NCBI GenBank assembly: GCA_936432065.2
Contig: OW386290.2
Span: 140,875,677 to 140,939,676, forward strand
DNA: 64,000 nucleotides
Direction of reading: 5' to 3'
Source: Rutpela maculata
Taxonomy: Eukaryota; Arthropoda; Insecta; Coleoptera; Cerambycidae
This document shows, piece after piece, positions 1 through 11,099 of this stretch. Within the stretch, counting starts at the first letter, position 1; the number at the start of each line of letters is the position of its first letter. The position numbers and the translations under genes are program-made. The notes under the pieces are model-generated. The model made no database searches. It saw only the letters and a program-made list of their open reading frames with translations, and was not told the DNA's origin.

Positions 1-1197
1 ATCACGTTTCGTCAATTTTTGGGATACTTATTACCAAAAATTTTAATATTCTCAGATACCTGAAGGTCAGGGATAAATTTTGGGACCGCTATTGTTTCAG
101 TGTCTCAAAATACTATAGAAATGACATATCTGGCGAAAATTTCGGAAAAAAATCAGTTTATGGTCCATTTTCGGTCCATTTTTCTGCATTGTATTTTCAT
201 AGAAATCTAAAGGTCACGGGTAAATTTTACTAATTTCATCATGTTCAACGGATGAAAATACTACCAATATGGTATATCTGGTCAATATATAAGAAAAATC
301 ACTTTAAACCTATTTTTTGGCCAGTTTTCTACAAAAAAATGGATTTTTATTGAAATCTGAACATCAAAAATAAATTTCACTATTTTTATCGTGTTCAGCG
401 CGTGAAAATACTACGGAAATGATATGCTTGGTCGGCATGTATGTTAAAATCACTTTAAGTTTAATGTTTGGCCAGTTTTAACCTTAAAAAACCGCTACCC
501 AAGGAATCACTACTTCCACATCCAGATTCTCTATGGAAGTCACTCACAACGAAAAAACTTTGTATTTGGAAATAAGTTCCATAAACTTTAAAATATATTA
601 TTTGAAATCCTCTACCTCAAAAACCCATAAAACGATACCCCACATGGGTAGTTGGGTGGGGGTGGTAATAGGGGGTGGATGAAGTAAAAAAATATTTTGA
701 GGTTTCTGGTTCTTGTACATACACTAAATCACATTTTTTTTTCATCCCCTTTAAAAATGAGGTGGAGGTGGTAATGGGGGTGGCTTATGCCAAAAATTTT
801 TTTGAGACCTCAGCTTCTCTTATATATACTAAATACCAATTTTATGAATTCTTACCTGCTTGATTTATCCATTTACCCCAAATTTACCCCCCAACCCTTG
901 GACGGAACAAGATGAAAATATAATCTAGTTCCAGATCTCGTTGAATTACATACGTGTACCAAATTTCAAGTCAATATCTTAAACGGTTCCAGAGTAAACG
1001 TGCGCACAAAAGAAGTTACAGTCAGACCGACACAGAATAAAATCTCGACGTTTTATGACATTTTAAGCCTATTTGAACAATAAAAATTTAAAAAAATTTT
1101 TTTGTCGTTACTATACTTCCACTGTCGTGTTCAGCGCCCGAAAATCCTTCGGAAATGTCAGTCTCCTGGGTTTGAACTTTTTTTTTGTGTGCCTGTG
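1..1197 (+). mobile_element. Right end of a long-TIR element: subterminal tandem repeats and CACAGGC-type terminus
   Basis: Three divergent units of about 120-150 bp start near 57, 209 and 358. They share the blocks 'GTGTTCAGCG..GAAAATACTAC' and 'TTGGCCAGTTTT'. A fourth partial unit resumes at 1124 after an inserted family A repeat. The stretch ends with an A/T run and GTGTGCCTGTG (to 1197), the inverse of the CACAGGCACAC that opens the element at 51923. I read this as the right-hand end of an element of the gene-X type whose body lies left of the window. No coding part is visible here. Confidence 0.6.
486..1123 (+). repeat. Interspersed repeat family A, copy 1
   Basis: The copy starts AAAAAACCGCTACCCAAGG and ends ACTATACTTCCACT. 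Between lie G-rich 'GGGTGGGGGTGG' tracts, TTTACCCC tracts, a GTGCGCAC block and a short CAGACCGACA region. The same order of blocks recurs at 10424, 20085 (inverted) and 24431, with fragments at 17646 and 33072-34260. It interrupts the subterminal repeats of the surrounding element, so it arrived later. No protein is encoded. Confidence 0.8.
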
Positions 1198-2908
1198 TTG
1201 CTATTTTATCAATCAATTTACATTTACTAGGATTATCTAGGATTATCAATTATTTTCTATTTTAATCAATTCACAATTCATTCATTTAACAATTAAATCA
1301 ATCAATTTACATTATTCAATTCAATTAGTCAATTCTTTTTTCAAACAGTGAATTTATAATTACCGAAAGACGCTCAATTTCGACGCTCTCAACGCTCGAT
1401 TGTGAACTTTCATATTCATTTAGCATCAGTCAGATACATGCTATTTTATCACAATTTACAAATGACATATATACATGCTCGTAAAGAAAACACCACAGGA
1501 GATATTTTATCGCACATATATGATTTTTCCTTGTTTGAACACTATGCTAGTTTGTCACCTATCCATTAAATCTGACTTTTCTTTTTCAAAACTCATTTTT
1601 AATATTGGAACTTTGGTAGTTTGATTTCTCTTTCGCAGAGGGGAGTATATGTAGCGTATTCACTTACATATATTAGTGTCTCTATGGTTATAAATAATAA
1701 CAAAAATTATTAAATTTTACATATTTATATATAAATTTTTGAAAACCTTAAAATTATATTTATTTTACGGCTTATATTGCTATAGGTCTACCAAACCAAG
1801 CATACAAATCTGTGTAAATATTGCAACACAGATTCGTTTCATCGAAAATTTAATTTTCGATAATGATTACAGTTGGGTAATGGCTAAATATTGCAGCCAT
1901 GGCAATATGTTGTGAGGTCGTACATTAATATTAACCAGCGCAATTTTACATTATCAATCTCAATATGTAAATTTCTAAAATTGACATTTAAAATTCCTCT
2001 CTGTAACCATACTAAACACAAATTTAGTCCCCCTTTTAAATACGGAAATCCTTCTCGGCAATTTAACGGTATGGATTTACATTAAAATTTCATTACTATT
2101 ACTAAAATGTTAAAATCAATACATTCACCCATTTTCCATGTAATAATAATAATGATTATTTTATTTTTGACCCCAAATAGATGCACATGTACGCACAACA
2201 CACATTCAAGTAGTCGGGGAGCCCTCCCTAGCTGTACCCCCAAATCCTTGGGGAAAATTTTTTCATAAAGATTAAAGCCTAAGGAAAAATTTAAGACATG
2301 TCCTAAAAAAAAACTGGCTGTACTTTCAAAATGGCGTCCATTTATAAAAAAAGAACTGTTGCCAATGTTGTTTTTGTTATTTAACACAAAAACTAAAAAA
2401 GATGGGCAATAACTTTTTTTCACAAAAATTAATTAATTTGACATCATCATCTACAATTGCTGCACATATTTGAATATCAAATATTCTTTGGCGCGTCAAT
2501 AATGATATCAACGCAACAAATTAGCGTTAGTAAACAATCAACAATTCTATTAAGAAAACAAGCGTTTTTTTAAATCTTGATTTGGTGGCAGTTTATTCAA
2601 TAATTTCATAATTGGAATTGAATAAAAACATGAAACATGTTTTCAGACAAGACTTTATGGAATGGTATGATTCTAAGAAATTAAAAAATGTGTCTGAAAG
2701 TGTAATATTGGCATATTTTGAATAGGATTCAATTATGATTGTAAAAATCCAAGATTCAAAAGCTCACATTCAAATAACAATCAAAAATAATTTCATTCAT
2801 CCTATTCATTATCATTATTTCAGATTTGACCTATATTAAATTATACCAAAAATATTACTATAATATACTTTGCGTCCAGAGTTCACTACCAACTAGATTT
2901 TTAGATAT
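1198..2908. other. No recognisable feature
   Basis: A+T-rich sequence with short simple stretches, such as AATCAATTCA-like runs at 1240-1340. Open frames here (1891-2085 plus, 2082-2423 minus) have low-complexity translations and no motif. I see no gene. Confidence 0.5.
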
Positions 2909-3235
2909 GTGAATAGAAAATGTGTAAAGCAGGTTATTGGTGTTAAAATTAAAAATACTCCAGAAGAAATTGCAACATATTTAAAATTATCGGAAGCATC
3001 TGCTACCCTGCTAGCTGATTTTGGAGCTGATTTAAACAAGTCTTAAAAGACATGGGGGCTGGCGGTTGCGGAGGGATATATTGAGGAATCAATTGAGAGG
3101 AAAACTGTAATTTCTAATATTATCTTATCTGCTCCCAAATCTGGGGCTTTTTCTATAATTACCCAGTGCCTTAATCAAGAAACTATTGTAATGAGCGACT
3201 TACCATCCTCGAGTGGACTCAATTTTCACAATTGA
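2909..3235 (+). pseudogene. Unidentified decayed coding fragment
   Basis: One frame reads with protein-like composition for about 108 codons, broken by a single TAA at 3044-3046 and ending at TGA 3233-3235. It contains VIGVKIKNTPEEIATYLKLS, then SATLLADFGADLNK before the stop, and AVAEGYIEESIERKTVISN after it. There is no ATG start in place; the frame opens at GTG AAT AGA after a TTTTTAG, which could be an old splice acceptor or chance. I do not recognise the family. The balanced charged and hydrophobic residues and helix-like spacing argue for a real ancestral protein, possibly part of a mobile element or an exon remnant. Confidence 0.4.
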
Positions 3236-3589
3236 ACAATTACGGCTTTTAATTTCAACGGTTAAAGAAATGATTAATTGTTAAATTGATTTTTAATTAA
3301 ATTGATTATATTACACACACGTGCAAATTTTAAGTTTTATTTTGTATCGTTAACCAAAACCACTTATTTGCATTGTTTTGGTCCCAGCTACGTCTAACAT
3401 AGTCATAAAGAAAAGTGTTGGCTCTAAAAATTGTAATAACTGACCTAACTCACATATTATGGTATAATTTTAATAAAGAAAGCAATTAATTACATCATGC
3501 GAAAAAATATTTACCATTTTGATATATATTTCAAATACATGTTATATACTATATATTTAATTAGAATATAAGCCCTTAAATCAGAAAAT
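3236..3589. other. No recognisable feature
   Basis: A+T-rich sequence between the unidentified fragment and the 3' end of gene X. No terminal CACAGGC motif or repeat unit is visible here, so the left end of the gene-X copy is not defined. Confidence 0.5.
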
Positions 3590-4540
3590 TAATTATTCCT
3601 CTTGCGCTTCTTAGCCCGCCTCTTATAAGTTACTTCTGGAGCATCTCTTATACATGTCTAACAGTAGTCTGCCAACAACGCAGAAGTCCATTTTGCCCTG
3701 ATATCTTTTTTCCATATTTTGAATATCCTGGTGGAATCTCTCTCCATGCTCATCACTTACTGCACCACAGTTTTCTGGGAAGTAATCTGGGTGTGAATGT
3801 AGAAAGTGGACTTTAAATGACATATTGCATCCTAATTTCTGGCAGCAAGAAAGAAGATTCCCAACAAGGTCTCTATAGTTTTCTGCTCTTTTGTTACCGA
3901 GAAAGTGTGTTGCTACCACTTTAAAGGAATTCCAAGCAGCTTTTTCATTACCTTCTAGAATGTTGTCAAATTCAGCATCTTTGAAAAGGTTCTTGATTTG
4001 AGGACCCACAAAAATTCCCTTTTTAATTTTCGCATTACTAAGTCTGGGAAATTTTTGTTTTAAATAACTGAAAGCACGTCCTTCTTTGTCCATAACTTTT
4101 ACCAAGTTTTTCATAAGCCCCAGTTTTATGTGGAGTAGTGTCAGTATTATCTTTTGTGAACCAGCTAATGGAATGTTAGCAACATTTTTTTCTCCTGGTT
4201 CAAAACCCAGTCTTAGCGGCCAAATTTTTCTTTTGTAATGTTCTAATCGCGCTCGACTGTTCCACTCACAAAGAAAACAGCAATATTTGGTATACCCTTG
4301 CTGCATACCAAGCAAGATAGCTATCACTTTTAAGTCTGCACAAATCTGCCACTTCTACTTGTTATATTCTATAGTTTGTAGCAATACATTCATGTTACTG
4401 TAATTTTACTCCATGTGGACAGCATGGGCGATTGGAATTGATGGCAATTTATTTCCATTGTGGTAACGCAGCTTTTAGACTAAGTTTCGAGGCGTCAATA
4501 AAAAGTCTCCAGTCTCTAGGATCATGGGGAATGTGTAAAG
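3590..4540 (-). pseudogene. Gene X, C-terminal two-thirds (candidate DDE-type transposase), broken
   Basis: On the minus strand, from 4540 the frame reads LHIPHDPRDWRLFIDASK (acidic Asp codon 4494-4496), then a frameshift near 4455, SIPIAHAVHM, two in-frame stops and WQICADLKVIAILLGMQ (Asp at 4334-4336). It continues through GYTKYCCFLCEW (a CxxC), LHIKLGLMKN, IFVGPQIKNLF, KVHFLHSHPDYFPENCGA and SDEHGERFHQDI (near 3750), and ends in a basic tail RRAKKRKR in a shifted frame near 3600. From recall, this matches a widespread uncharacterised arthropod repeat-encoded protein. Spaced Asp, Asp and Glu with a CxxC between the second Asp and the Glu is the layout of DDE transposases of the hAT/KDZ type; that role is inference. 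The N-terminal part is at 6358-7110, separated only by a LINE insertion: removing it joins the frame exactly at ..SALHIPH.. . The same family recurs at 52370-55345 and 56690-56935. Confidence 0.75.
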
Positions 4541-6357
4541 AAAGAAAACAGTAATGTCACACTAAATAATAATGGCAGAATAATAGACAATCCTCAAGAG
4601 GTTGCTTCAACGTTTAATTCATTCTTTATTAATGCCCCAAAAATGATTGCTAATAAAATAAGGACCGTTACTAATGTAAATCAAACTAATTTAAAAGTAA
4701 ATCAAAGTTTGTTTCTCGATCCATTTACTGATGATGAACTGTTTAATTTATTAAATAATAAATTAAAAAGTAAAAAATCGGCAGGACCGGACGATGTTCC
4801 AATGTTTCTTATTAAACATGTTTTAAAGTTATTAATAAACCCTTTAACATACCTAGTGAATCTATCATTCGAAACTGGTATTTTCCCTGAACTACTGAAG
4901 ACGGGTAAAGTCGTACCTATTTTTAAAAAAAATGATCGAATGTCTTTAGAAAATTATAGGCCGGTTACCGTCCCTTTAAGCTTTTCAAAGGTTTTTGAGT
5001 ATGCGTACTTAAATCGTTTAACAATATTTGTAAACAAATCTACCATAACGGCTACATATTCCTTTTACGAAGAAGTTATTAGATGTACTGATGCAGGCGA
5101 ATGCCCTGTTGGAGTCTCTGTGACCTTAGTAGGGCGTTTGACTGCGTAGATCATGACAGTTTACTCAATAAACTTTACGATTACGGCATACGGGGTGTTC
5201 CTTTGAATTGGATATCTTCTTTTATACATTCTCGGAAACAATATGTTTCAATACAATATAGTGATCACGATTCCGTAAATGGGGTTAATTCTGATTTTTC
5301 TTTAGTAGATATGGGCGTACCGCAAAGCTCCTTCCTGGGCCTGTACTATTTATCTTATATGTAAACTCATTAGAGTCTGTATTAGGTAAAACTTTTTTCA
5401 CTATGTATGCTGATGATTTGTCTTCAATTATCTCAAACAAATCGCTTGATAATTTACATTTAGACTTAAACAAAACTTTGGAACATGTGTGCAGTTGGTT
5501 CAGTCAGAATTATTTACATTTCAATGCAAATAAAACACAAATAATTAGATTTCACAATAGGCAAAAAAAGTGTGACACTGTAGCGAGCGGTTAATATCAA
5601 TATCTGTAAAATTGAAAACGATGGTACTGCTAGTATTAATTTTTTAGGAATTCATATAGATGAATGTCTCAACTGGAAAGCTCATTGTAATTTTCTTGTT
5701 TCCTATATGAGTTCAATTAATTTCTTACTTAGAAATATGAAGGACATTTTAAATAAACAACAATTAATTAATTTATATTATGCAAAGGTAGAGTCACGAC
5801 TACGCTATGGTGTCTGTTTCTGGGGTGTGCCCACACTATCTCAAACTGTTTTTATATCTCAAAAACGTATCTTACGTTACATAGCGAATGTGCCTAACAA
5901 ACATACCTGCAGAACCATTTTTGTGCAGTATAAAATTTTAACTTTAGCGTCTTTGTTTATATTTGAAATATGTATATATATTTTTAAAAATAGACGTAAG
6001 TTTAATCTCAATAAAGATATACACGGGTTAAATACAAGGCATAAGAATGATATTTATGTACCCTTTTCAAAACTGTCAGTTACCAATAAATCACCCAATT
6101 ATTTAGGACTAAAATTTTTTAATAAATTGCCAAATGATTTTAAACAAAATACTGAATTACACCAATTCAAGAAAAAATTGAAATTGTTCCTGGTAGATAA
6201 GTGTTTTTATTCTTTAGACGAATTTTTTAATACTTAGATTAAGTTAGATTAGTTTATATTATATTATATTATTTTCTCCTTTACCACTTCTGACTATTGT
6301 TATACAATTTTGTAATTGTCCCAAAACAAAATAAATTGATTTGATTTGATTTGATTT
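4541..6357 (+). mobile_element. 5'-truncated CR1/Jockey-group LINE inserted in gene X
   Basis: The element encodes the RT part of a non-LTR retrotransposon ORF2. Motifs in order: LKSKKSAGPDDVPMFLIKHV and FKKNDRMSLENYRPV (4740-4970), motif A AFDCVDHDSLLNKL (5130-5175), motif B GVPQSSFLG (5310-5340), and motif C YADD (from 5406). The thumb and C-terminal region runs to 6237, with LRYGVCFWG near 5800. Frameshifts lie near 5100, 5350-5400 and 5600-5700. The 3' end carries repeated TTGAT units (6336-6355). It is flanked by TGTAAAG at 4534-4540 and 6358-6364, a clean 7-bp target-site duplication. There is no endonuclease domain, so it is 5'-truncated at insertion and dead. The catalytic YADD and FDCVD residues remain. 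Confidence 0.93.
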
Positions 6358-7110
6358 TGTAAAGCACTCATTAAACCGTCAATGTTCTTGTAGGCAACCA
6401 AGTCATTTTCTATTTTGAAAAAAGGTATAAGATCTTTTTGACGACTTCGATACATGGAAACTTTAACATTTTCTTGTAGTAAATTCCATTGTTGTAATCG
6501 AGATGCCAAAAGCTCCGCTTTTGCCTTGGACAGATCGAGGTCTCTTATAAGATCACTTAATTCGCGTCTAGTAATTTTGTGTGGTTCACCACCGGACACT
6601 TCGGCACAGAAATCGGGATCTTGTGATGTTGATGGCTGGGCTAAGTCGTCATCTATATTATCATCCGATTCTTCGTCAGAATCAAGGCTGTATTCTTGAG
6701 GTGGATTAGGAATAGGTAGTTCATCACTATGGAGAACCGGGCGAATGGCAGATGGTAAATTGGGGTATTGTATTACCATCCTTTTTTCCTTATTAACACC
6801 CTGTCTAATAGGAGGTATCACGCAAAAAAACAGTCGGTAACATGATCTGTAGGTTCTCGCCAGATCATGGGCACAGCAAAAGCCATTGAACGTCCTCTTC
6901 CACTTAGTCAACTGCAAAGATTGTTCGCACAATTGCTGCAACATTTATATGACGTGCCCATTTTTTTTCTTCATCTCCAATTGTACAACCAAAATACAAC
7001 TGGTACGCCTTCTTAGTTTTGGGAGCAAAATTACGTTTTTGATGCACAAGAGTCACTTCACCACAAATATAACAAAAGTTGTTAGGTGTATTTACACAAT
7101 CTCGTGGCAT
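6358..7110 (-). pseudogene. Gene X, N-terminal third with Cys-rich region, broken
   Basis: The start is ATG at 7110: MPRDCVNTPNNFCYICGEV, followed by GDEEKKWARHI. Then the frame is disturbed near 6910-6950, where the other frame gives CCSNCANNLC with a stop, and later DCFFC. These Cys pairs (CxxC, CCxxC, CxxC) suggest a zinc-binding DNA-binding region. After it come YPNLPSAIRPVLHSDELPIP, an acidic Ser/Asp/Glu stretch (DSDEESDDNIDDD), PSTSQDPDF, ELSDLIRDLDLSKAKAELLA and QWNLLQENVKVSMYRSRQKD. The frame ends ..GLMSAL at the LINE's TSD and continues at 4540. Gene X would be about 555 residues without the insertion. No promoter was identified upstream of 7110. Confidence 0.72.
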
Positions 7111-7286
7111 ATTTTCACTTTCAAAAATGAACGCTTATCATGCACAAGGTACAAATACGACTACCTAAGAATGACTATTAGTTTTAGTGACAAATAAAGA
7201 GGTAGGTAGTTAGTATGTCTATTTTTCGTAGAATTCTAATTCTACCTGTTATTTGTGATAGGACCGCCCATAAACTCGGGTTTACA

Positions 7287-7439
7287 AGGAGTCTACACAC
7301 GATCCAGCGGCATGGAGCCGGCCGTGTCGGCATGCTTTGAACTCATTCGTAAAAGTGAACTGGTCCGCTGGAATTCCAATTATCTTCAAAGCGTACCGAC
7401 AATGTCGGGTCCCAGCAGCTGGATCGTCTGTAGACCCCT
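7287..7439. mobile_element. Foldback MITE family C, copy 1
   Basis: A 150-bp inverted-repeat element with ends AGGAGTCTAC..CGATCCAGC and GCTGGATCGTCTGTAGACCCCT, and an inner block GTCGGCATGCTTTGAACTCA / CAAAGCGTACCGAC. Related copies lie at 47556-47709 and 48763-48990. It is GC-richer than its surroundings and has no coding capacity; its reading frames are by-products of the palindrome. Confidence 0.72.
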
Positions 7440-7617
7440 ATACCTGCGTTACACTTTATTACCTGTATTGGGAAAACCAGAGCCAACTTGAACTTTTGCT
7501 TTTTATATTGTTATTTAGCATGACGAAGTTACTAAGAATTTGCTATTTTTACTTCCAATACAATACATGTAGGCTGTAGAATAGTGTTACTAATGATTGA
7601 TTGTTACAATTTATGTT

Positions 7618-8455
7618 TTAGAAGGTATGCTTTTAGAGGGCAGAATATTTACTAGTGAAATATTTTTGTCAAACTCCTCTATACGTTTCCTTAAATATAT
7701 AAGGAATAAAAACCAGACTGCAACCAACAGCTATTCTCCGGACTAATGCCCGCCGAGCGCTGAATTACGAATTACAAGCCTGGCCGCGTTAAGTACAATA
7801 ACTATGTATTGCCACAAAACGCTAAAGTTTCGATTTTAATAGACACCAGCCGAAAGACTTATTTCTACTTAAATTAGTCCGGAGAATAGCTGTTCGTTGC
7901 AGTCTGGTTTTTATTCCTCATATATTTAAGGAAACGTATAGAGGAGTTCGACAAAAATATTTCACTAGTAAATATTCTGCCCTCTAAAAGTATACCTACT
8001 AACTATGCCCATATCAGGGCTACTGCTGTTTCGATTGTAATGGACATTAGCCGCTAGATGGAGCCTGCCATTTTTGTTGCATGTCGTGATTTTATAAATC
8101 TCGTCATGTACCAAGAGTGAACAAATCCCTCGTTCCAGCCATCTCAGACCTACCTTGCACTGACGAAAGCCAATAGCTCGAAACTGCAGTCTGCAAGTGG
8201 TATGGGGTGGCTGGCACGAGAGCTACTTTAAGTAGAAATAAGTCTTTCGTCTGGTGTCTGTTAAAATCGAAACTTTAGCGTTTTGTGGCAATACACAGTT
8301 ATTGTACTTAACGCGGCCAGGCTTGTAATTCGTAATTCAGCGCTCGGCGGGGCATTAGTCCGGAGAATAGTTGTTGGTTGCAGTCTGGTTTTTATTCCCT
8401 ATATATTTAAGGAAACGTATAGAGGAGTTCGACAAAAATATTTCACTAGTAAATT
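7618..8455. mobile_element. Foldback element family D, copy 1 (compound)
   Basis: Arms of about 225 bp (7648-7873 and 8228-8455) are inverted copies. They begin ACTAGTGAAATATTTTTGTC and share CTCCTCTATACGTTTCC, CAGACTGCAACCAACAG, TCTCCGGACTAATGC and CGCTGAATTACGAATTAC. A third, internal piece (7876-8003) is an inverted copy of 7618-7745, including the outer block GAGGGCAGAATATT, so the structure is two overlapping foldbacks. A solo right half lies at 40265-40577. Non-coding; the transposon superfamily is not evident. Confidence 0.72.
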
Positions 8456-9344
8456 TATGTTTTTGTAATAATAAATAAACTGGTTAACTGATTCTATCTA
8501 TAATTTCATTGATTTTTGTAGGTGGATGTAAAAGTCCTTTACACCCTGGATTTAAAAGACTTTTACGTTCTGTAAACAAAAAACTGTCATTTTGACATTA
8601 AAAACAAATATCATGTAAAAGTCAACTTTTAACACAGTTTTCGAAAAACACATTTTAAGCGCACTTTGTTAAAACACGTCTTGTATTGAGGCATGCTGTA
8701 CAAGTGTACAATCATTACTTTGTTTACATTTTTCTTATTAACACTATTCCTACATTTATTTCTCAATGTAATATCCGGCGCATTCTTATTGAAACGTGTT
8801 GAATATGTTTGCGGCTAACAAAAGCATAACATTACACTTTACCTCACCTTAAGTCTTGACAGGCCGTCTGTGATCGATACTTTCGGGCGCTTTTCAGATG
8901 AAAGTAACGTACGGAGTGGCCAGGGAGGGGTCTCTAATGAATCCAAAGCTTCGAGTCTCGAACCGTGAAAATTCTGTTCCAAAACATTTACTTCAAACCG
9001 CGTTTACGGTGCTCCAAACAGAAACAGTAACTTTTCCGCCTAATCTTTAGATTTATATTATTCAATTAGAATAAGGGCAGGTGGAAATCATGAGTTTATA
9101 ATAACAATTTGCGAATACCCTTTCAAACTTATGAGTTATTACTCAACAAACTTAAGCGTGGAAATTACAGGAGGATTTTAGTTTGCAGAAAAGTTAAGAA
9201 TACGTTAAAGCGGGTTAGAATTTAGGTCGTTGCTGTGGAAGCTGATATCTCCTTAGCGCTGGCGGAGATCACCTTATCGAGTGCATTAAGCCGTAGTTCA
9301 TTGTATATGGAATTGGCAATGTTGTATTATATATATGTTGTATT
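8456..9344. other. No recognisable feature
   Basis: Unique-looking intergenic sequence. A slightly GC-richer patch occurs at 8860-9050. I see no motif, repeat boundary or coding signal that I can defend. Confidence 0.5.
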
Positions 9345-10290
9345 ATGTACACCTATATTTAGATCAAATAATTTATTTACTGACAGTCAGTTTGGTTATG
9401 GAGACAATAAATCTACAGAACTAGCGACACTAGAATTTGTTCAAAAAATCTACCATTACCTCGATAAAGGTGAAAAAGTAGCTATAGTAAACCGCAGATT
9501 TAACAGGCACTCAAAAAATATCGGCATCTTTGGCTTTGCGATGCGGCGTGTTTGATGGGTCAAAGGCGCCGACATTTTTTGAGTGCCTGTTAAATATGCG
9601 GTCAACTATAGCCTTTTCTTTGACTTAACTGCAGTTGTTGATTCAGTTAATCCGAAATTTCTTGGGGACAAATTAAAAATAATAGGAATAAACATTCTGA
9701 AATGGTCAACTTCTTATTGGGAAACTCGGAAAATTTTAGTTTCAATAGACTCAGAAATGTCTAACATCGTTAATATGGAAATCGGTGTAACTCAAGGTTC
9801 CATTATTGGTCCACTTTTATTTATTATTTTCGTCAATGATTTACCAGATTATATAACAGAAAGTGAGGTATTTATGTACGTGTCATAATCCACAGTGATA
9901 CCATTGAAAATTTAGAGAATAGCTACAGTCACTAAGCAATTTGAAGACTGGTGTTTTAAAAATTTTCTAATTATTAACATGAAAGAAACGCTATTTTTGT
10001 ATTCTGCAAATCTTATATCTAATAATACTCCTAATGTAGAATATGCTGAGACCAACACGAAAACAACATTATTAGGCTCAGTGATAGATACAACATTAAA
10101 TTTTCAACTAGATACTTTGTGCACTAAGTTAGCAAAAACTACATTTGCAGTTTTAAATTTAAAGAAAGAATTGAAGCATTGATTAATGCATTAATGACAT
10201 GTCACTACTCTTTAGCATATTCGGCCATTAGCTACAATATTAGTATATAGGGTCATAAATAAATTTAAAACAAATAGTGACATACACAGC
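9345..10290 (+). mobile_element. CR1/Jockey-group LINE remnant (RT domain)
   Basis: RT fragments on the plus strand: NLFTDSQFGYGDNKSTELA (9370-9430), KIYHYLDKGEKVAIV (to 9488), then after a 118-bp MITE FFDLTAVVDSVNPKFL (motif A, near 9615-9660), IGVTQGSIIGPLLFIIFVND (motif B, 9780-9840) and FMY at 9870. Motif C is destroyed: after FMY the frame reads VS then a stop where two Asp are expected. The thumb region continues to about 10180 (TTLLGSVIDTTLNFQLD), and a further SYPT-like patch lies near 10290. Both ends are lost; the element is dead. Confidence 0.85.
9488..9605. mobile_element. 118-bp foldback MITE inside the LINE RT
   Basis: The two halves are inverted copies of about 38 bp: ATTTAACAGGCACTCAAAAA on the left and TTTTTGAGTGCCTGTTAAAT on the right, flanked by CCGCA/TGCGG. 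Direct CTATAG copies at 9482-9487 and 9606-9611 form a 6-bp target-site duplication. Removing the element and one copy joins ..GEKVAI to FFDLT, as expected for an RT. Confidence 0.82.
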
Positions 10291-10423
10291 TACCCCACCA
10301 GAAGTATTTTCAATTTTAACAAATACAAAAAATCACCCCACTGTGCTGATAGTTATATACACAGGGTGGGGCAATTGTGCGTCGAACTTCGATATCTCCA
10401 GTTCTACAATAGTTAGAAATTTT

Positions 10424-11099
10424 AAAAAAACCGCTGCCCAAGGAATCACTACTTCCACATCCGGATTATCTATCCAAGTCACACAACGAAAAAATTTTGT
10501 ATCTGGAAATAATTGTTTATGGAACTTTAATAGTATAATATTTGAAATCCTCTACTCCAAAAACCCATAAAACGATAATCCACATCGGTAGTGGGGTGGG
10601 GGTGGTGACAGGGGTTGGAAGTGGGGGGTGGATAGAGTAAAAAAATATTTTGAGGTTTCTGGTTCTTGTACACACACTAAATCACATTTTTTTTCATCCC
10701 CTTTAATAATGGGGGTGGCTAATGCAAAATTTTTTTGAGACCTTAGCTTCTCTTGTCTATACTAAGTATCAATTTTATGAACTCTTACCTGCTTAATTTA
10801 CCTATTTACTCCAAATTTACCCCAATTTACCCCCAACCCTTCGACGGAACAAGATGAAAATATAATCTAGTTCTAGATCTCGTTAAAGTACATATGTGTA
10901 CCAAATTTCAAGTCAATATCTCAAACGGTTCCAGAGTAAACGTGCGCACAAGAAAAAGTTACAGACCGACAGACAGAAATTTTTTTTTTGCTCAAACTTG
11001 AAATCTCGACGTTTCATGACATTCTAAGCCTATTTGAACAATAAAAATTTTTTAAAATTTTTTTGTGGTTACTATACTTCCACTGGATGTGGAAGTAAT
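10424..11099 (+). repeat. Interspersed repeat family A, copy 2
   Basis: A full-length copy starting at AAAAAAACCGCTGCCCAAGG and ending ACTTCCACTGGATGTGGAAG. The last bases are an inverted match to ACTTCCACATCC near its start, so the ends form a short inverted repeat. Just upstream (10360-10378) is ACACAGGGTGGGGCAATTG, a sequence of the CAGGGTG type common at element junctions. Confidence 0.8.

Noticed and set aside
1..1197. Centromeric or other satellite array
   Set aside because: Only three to four diverged units, ending at a transposon-type terminus that recurs elsewhere in the window.
6454..7197. Plus-strand reading frames
   Set aside because: They lie antisense to the gene-X N-terminal region and have no motif.
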